Assembly (NCBI RefSeq): GCF_025384765.1
Contig: NZ_VHLL01000012.1
Location: forward strand, 1 to 50,772
Source: Methanoculleus formosensis
GTDB lineage: Archaea; Halobacteriota; Methanomicrobia; Methanomicrobiales; Methanoculleaceae
Length of the DNA: 50,772 nucleotides
Direction: 5' to 3'
Position numbers and translations under genes: made by a program. Positions 47,153 through 50,772 of the stretch are shown in pieces (position 1 is the stretch's first letter; every line of letters begins with the position of its first letter). The notes beneath the pieces are model-generated. The model saw only the letters and a list, made by a program, of their open reading frames with translations, searched no databases and was not told the origin of the DNA.

Positions 47153-48229
47153 TCATGATCTCTCGCCGAGGACCCAGGCCGGGCTCTCCCCGCCAATGTT
47201 GGCCCGAAGGTGTGCAAAGGCGGGGTCAAGGTCATCCGGCACCTCGAAGAAGAGGTATCCAGCCGTGGACTCATGCCTGTTGAGACGGACCTTTGAGTAC
47301 GGCTCTCCCCGGGTGGTCGGCCCGGGCACCTTCAATGGACGAGAGGTCTCGCCGGCATAGTGAAGCAGAAACGCGCTCTCCTCCGGGGTCTGGAGGACAG
47401 TATTCGCGCCCTCCCCTTTATGACCGAGGTGCGTAACCCGAACAGTGACCAGAAGATATGCCTTCCCCAGTTCAGCAGCATACCGCACCTGCTTCGTCCC
47501 CGTGGTCTGGAACGCGTTCGACCAGGTTATCGGGCCGACGATCAACGAGGCCGAGTTCTCTTTACGCTCATCTTCGTAGACGAATCGCTCACCGATCTGC
47601 AGAGAGTCGGGGAACAGAGCAACAGTATCTTCGACAAGGCTCGCCAGAACGGCGGGGGTGTCCGGACTTTCGGTATGAGAGAGGTTGCAGTCCAGCAGGG
47701 CTCCGGATAGGTGTTCGATCCCGAGAGCAAGGTGGTGCAGCCCATCATCCGTCACACTCTGGTTCAGGTGTGTGCTCCCGTTAAACAGGGCGGCAGTTGC
47801 AGCAAACTCGTCGAGCGCAACGAAAAATTGCTCGTATGCGGGCGCCATACCGGGAGAGAACTCAAGGGCTTCAGCCTCTGCACGGTAGTCTTCCACAAGT
47901 GAAGACATATCGGCTGCGTGCCCCCAGAGTGCCGTGTAGTCGCATTTATATAGAGAATAGATCTGCGCGTTGGAGATCTCCAGGAGGGATATACTGGCCC
48001 CGGCGATCAACGACTCCAACCTCTCATCGCCGCTCACCGGTTCAAAGAGAAGGGTCGTATTGGTCTCCAACTGCTCCCCGAGAGGGGATGCGTTCCCGGA
48101 ACCATCGTCCCCTCCATCCGGCAGAAAGGGGAAGAGCGTAGCGGCTGCTCCAGAGAATAGGAGAAGAGCGGAAAAGAGCACCCCGATGAAGCCGACTGAA
48201 AGCAGTAATATTCTGTGAGAACCCCTCAT
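47153..48229 (-). CDS. Membrane-anchored exported protein, paralog A, 358 aa
   Basis: One N-terminal membrane segment (ILLLSVGFIGVLFSALLLFSGAAATLF) anchors a large outside domain. The middle is helical and asparagine-containing (possible glycosylation sites). The C-terminal 150 residues (ELGKAYLLVTVRVTHLGHKGEG, then GEPYSKVRLNRHESTAGYLFFEVP and SPAWVLG) resemble DUF4352-type domains. The same layout occurs in the next gene, so the pair arose by duplication. Function unknown. Confidence 0.8.
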   Translation of the reverse strand: MRGSHRILLLSVGFIGVLFSALLLFSGAAATLFPFLPDGGDDGSGNASPLGEQLETNTTLLFEPVSGDERLESLIAGASISLLEISNAQIYSLYKCDYTALWGHAADMSSLVEDYRAEAEALEFSPGMAPAYEQFFVALDEFAATAALFNGSTHLNQSVTDDGLHHLALGIEHLSGALLDCNLSHTESPDTPAVLASLVEDTVALFPDSLQIGERFVYEDERKENSASLIVGPITWSNAFQTTGTKQVRYAAELGKAYLLVTVRVTHLGHKGEGANTVLQTPEESAFLLHYAGETSRPLKVPGPTTRGEPYSKVRLNRHESTAGYLFFEVPDDLDPAFAHLRANIGGESPAWVLGERS

Positions 48230-48355
48230 TGTTACAGGTAAACGTTTCGCGTACGGAATGGATATTCATTGTGATAGACTACACACCGGCACAGCGCAGC
48301 CCCATGGGATGCCGGGACCAGAGGAAGCGCGCCGGCGAGGGACCCGGAATGCAGG

Positions 48356-49525
48356 TCATGGCGTCTTGCCGAGCGCCCAGACCGGAGAAGCACCGTCAAG
48401 TTTCACCTGGACAGAGGATTCATCAAGCGTGAGCGCCATAGGGACATCAAAGACGACATACCCTTTCTTCACCTCATACCGGTTCAGGGTCGCCGCGGCG
48501 TACGGCTCACCGAGCGACGTCCCGGGTGCCAGTGTCATCGGGGCATAGGTTGTCCCGCGATACCGGAGAGTAAAATCCTTCAGGGCCGGAGTCCGTATCG
48601 TGTACACCCTGTTATCCCCTTTATGGCCCAGGTTCGTGACCTTCACCTCGACGAGCAGGAACATCCTTCCGGGTTCTGCCGCAACCATGTTGCCCTGTCC
48701 ATCTAACATGTGGAATACTCTGATGAACCGCGCCGACTCCAACATCAGCGAGATATCGTTCGCACGGTAACGGTCTTCGTAGACGTAGCGTTGCATGAGC
48801 GCCAGTTCTTCCCAGGATGCGGATCCTGCGGAGACCGGGGGCAGAGAGAGAGTGACCGCCACGATCTCCTCCGGGGCATCCAGCACCGGGTGTTGCAGGT
48901 ATCCGAACGCCTCACGGAGATGGTTCGACCCCTGCCGGTTCGCTTCAAATGCCCCATCCACTATCGTGCTGTTGAGGGGAGTGTCACCCTGCAGCATCCG
49001 GCCGGCAGCCTCATATAACTCAAGAGCAGCGGTGAAGGAGGCTTTCAGGGATTCTCCGTCGTCTGAAAGATCCAGACCTGCCGACTCCCCGAGGAGGATT
49101 GCTGCAAACTTCTGGAGCTCTGCACCACTTTCTTGTGCCAGTTTCTCGTCCCAGGCATAGAGGGCATACATGTTCTGCAAGGAGAGCAGCATGAGCGACA
49201 CGCTGTTATCTTCAACCAGTCGAACAAGCTCATCGTCGTCGTATTCAATGACGTCTGGTGTGCTGTTCTCAACCTGCGGTTCGGTCTCGTTCTCATCGAG
49301 GATGGTGGGTGAACCGGACGTGAAGTTCAGAAGATGACCGTCCTGAAGCCGCTCCTGAACCCCGACGAGAACAGAGGAGAGGTTTTGAGCGGCGACCGGC
49401 TGCGGTTGGACGGGATCAGGCGTACCGGGACCAGTGGCGTCCAACGGTGTCGGGGGGGGGAGGAAGAACGTGGCCGTAACGAAGAGGAGGGCCAGTATCG
49501 TTGTAACGGCGTCCGGGAGATCCAC
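48356..49525 (-). CDS. Membrane-anchored exported protein, paralog B, 389 aa
   Basis: This protein starts with a short membrane segment (TTILALLFVTATFFL) and a Pro/Thr-rich linker, then shares the plan of paralog A: a helical middle (VSLMLLSLQNMYALYAWDEKLAQ) and the C-terminal EPGRMFLLVEVKVTNLGHKGDN, GEPYAAATLNRYEVKKGYVVFDVP and SPVWALG. The gap to paralog A is 126 bp on the same strand. Function unknown; a surface role is likely. Confidence 0.8.
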   Translation of the reverse strand: MDLPDAVTTILALLFVTATFFLPPPTPLDATGPGTPDPVQPQPVAAQNLSSVLVGVQERLQDGHLLNFTSGSPTILDENETEPQVENSTPDVIEYDDDELVRLVEDNSVSLMLLSLQNMYALYAWDEKLAQESGAELQKFAAILLGESAGLDLSDDGESLKASFTAALELYEAAGRMLQGDTPLNSTIVDGAFEANRQGSNHLREAFGYLQHPVLDAPEEIVAVTLSLPPVSAGSASWEELALMQRYVYEDRYRANDISLMLESARFIRVFHMLDGQGNMVAAEPGRMFLLVEVKVTNLGHKGDNRVYTIRTPALKDFTLRYRGTTYAPMTLAPGTSLGEPYAAATLNRYEVKKGYVVFDVPMALTLDESSVQVKLDGASPVWALGKTP

Positions 49526-49655
49526 AGCAACATAAGTCTCACCTACCCAGAGAAGAATCTTCTCCGGAACCGATATTCGAGATTTTGGTTCATTCCGAGG
49601 AGAGGAACTGCGCCTGCACGAACTATTATCCGGGAGCGGCGCCGACCTCTGATCA

Positions 49656-50279
49656 GTGACCGCCCAACCATCCCCCTGGGACGAGGACTACCGGAGGCGG
49701 GGCAACCTCTGGGGAGGAGCACCGGCGCCGCTCCCGGAGATCCCCGCCGATGCCGCCGTCCTTGAGATCGGCTGCGGAAACGGCAAGACCCTCGAAGCCC
49801 TCGCCCGGCGATCCTCGCGCGTGACCGCGGTCGATATATCTCCCGAGGCCGTCGCCCTCGCCCGGCGCCGCCCCGGGACGGCAGAGGCCGACCTCGCCGT
49901 CGCGGACGCCCGGCACCTGCCGTTCCGGGACGAGGCGTTCGACGCGGTCTTCCTGGTCCACATCGCCGGCCACCTGCCCCTGCGGGGCAGAACGGCCATA
50001 GCCTCCGAGGCCGTCCGGGTGCTCAGGCCCAGCGGAACGCTCTTCTTCAGGAGTTTCTCCGTCGAGGATATGCGCGCCGGGAAGGGGACGGAGACGGAGC
50101 CGTGGACGTTCCGGCGGGGCGGGGGCATCATCACCCACTACTTCACCGAGGCCGAGACGGCGGAACTCTTCGCGCCGCTCGCAGCGGTCTCGGTTCGGAC
50201 GCACCGCTGGCGGATGCGGATCAGGGGGCAGGATCTCCCCCGGGCCGAGGTGGAGGGGGTTTTTCGCCGGGAGGGGTAG
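49656..50279 (+). CDS. Class I SAM-dependent methyltransferase, 207 aa
   Basis: The SAM-binding glycine loop is VLEIGCGNGKTLEALA, followed by VTAVDISPEAVALAR, ADARHLPFRDEAFDAVFLVHIAGHL and LRPSGTLFF, the full class I (methyltransf_11/25) pattern. The substrate cannot be told. It starts at GTG 49656, and a TATA-like aactattatc lies about 30 bp upstream, so the mRNA is likely leaderless. Confidence 0.92.
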   Translation: MTAQPSPWDEDYRRRGNLWGGAPAPLPEIPADAAVLEIGCGNGKTLEALARRSSRVTAVDISPEAVALARRRPGTAEADLAVADARHLPFRDEAFDAVFLVHIAGHLPLRGRTAIASEAVRVLRPSGTLFFRSFSVEDMRAGKGTETEPWTFRRGGGIITHYFTEAETAELFAPLAAVSVRTHRWRMRIRGQDLPRAEVEGVFRREG

Positions 50280-50772
50280 AGAGGGTTCTGCACTCAGGGC
50301 GGCCGGGTCCCGGTCTGAAAGGTACGTATACTTGAGGTTGACAAGAACCACTTTCTCCCTCCATTCTCCGTTCCGTTGGAACGTCGCACTCTCCGGGCCA
50401 TCGCATCCTGCAGACTGTCGTTCCCATCGGAATATCGCATAACCCCATGCACGGATTTCCATCGCCTATCGCCACGCACTGCCCGCCCCCTTGGGGGCGG
50501 GAGGAGCGCGAAGCGCGGGTGGTGGGGGTTAAAGAGATCCATTACAATGTGGAGACAGGGGAGGGGGGCACGCCCCCTCCCCGTCGGCCCCTCCCCCAAT
50601 GGCGATACTCAATGGAAAGCCGTTTCACCCTCAACGCCTAGGATAGGCCTCATATGGCAGATTTCTAGGGATTATGCTCTCCGATTAGAGTATGCCGAAA
50701 GTTTGGATGAGAAGTTGTCCCAAAACACCGTTACCGGGAGGGGGACACCCCCTCACGGACCCTCCCCCGAGT
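50280..50772. other. Gene-free right end with GC-rich hairpin
   Basis: No recognisable gene is seen in these 490 bp. A perfect 9-bp inverted repeat (cccgccccc at 50482-50490 and gggggcggg at 50493-50501) could form a tight hairpin. Short minus-strand frames exist (for example 50294-50599) but overlap this hairpin and C-rich text and have no family features. Confidence 0.5.

Noticed and set aside
50294-50599. 101-codon minus-strand frame at the right end
   Set aside because: It runs through the GC hairpin and low-complexity C-runs, with no recognisable family.

Overview
The window looks like a piece of a high-GC methanogenic euryarchaeon, most likely a Methanomicrobiales relative such as Methanoculleus. 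I infer this from the archaeal UMP kinase, the AmmeMemoRadiSam radical SAM enzyme, a CX2CX2CX5C iron-sulfur flavoprotein, and several TATA boxes about 27-30 bp upstream of start codons (leaderless genes). The genus is inference; the archaeal assignment is firm.

Left third (1-15.8 kb): an accessory, defence-rich and partly decayed region. A minus-strand operon codes for HsdM, HsdS, a DUF4209/HEPN-motif protein and a DUF4062 plus RecG-like ATP-binding protein. The genes are joined by three 4-bp ATGA overlaps, and the last one runs off the left edge through an in-frame (EETR)n repeat. No HsdR is visible; it may lie beyond the edge. Next come fragments of a RecG-like protein and a RhuM-like protein, a possible PIN-domain protein, an intact AlbA_2/RecG-like ATP-binding protein, and a three-gene operon ending in a PrimPol-helicase typical of plasmids and integrative elements. 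An 800-bp gene-free stretch follows, holding two gene scars: the last codons of nth fused to the last 46 codons of a PiT phosphate transporter.

Middle (15.8-36.0 kb): a complete type I-D CRISPR-Cas locus. The regulator gene csa3 diverges from cas6-cas10d-csc2-csc1-cas3'-cas4-cas1-cas2, which are tightly packed and mostly overlapping. A 166-bp leader and an array of 129 repeats (37 bp) with 128 spacers by my count follow. Cas10d carries the HD nuclease motif and Cas3' is a helicase without HD, as expected for I-D. A 39-bp exact copy of the nth 3' end lies on each side of this locus (15406-15444 and 36094-36132), which marks the likely island borders.

Right third (36.0-50.8 kb): ordinary chromosomal genes. 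These are nth, tRNA-Pro(UGG), pyrH, a 49-aa zinc-ribbon protein, the AmmeMemoRadiSam radical SAM enzyme, a Mut7-C RNase, a GT4 glycosyltransferase, a GalT-like nucleotidylyltransferase, a 1166-aa HEAT-repeat protein, an iron-sulfur flavoprotein, a lipoprotein, MsrB, two paralogous exported proteins and a class I methyltransferase. The last 490 bp hold no recognisable gene.

The strongest leads are the nth-3'-end duplication bracketing the CRISPR-Cas island, two spacers that look like tRNA 3' ends, the RM operon carrying two extra putative effectors, and a Cys-to-His change in the iron-sulfur motif of Nth.
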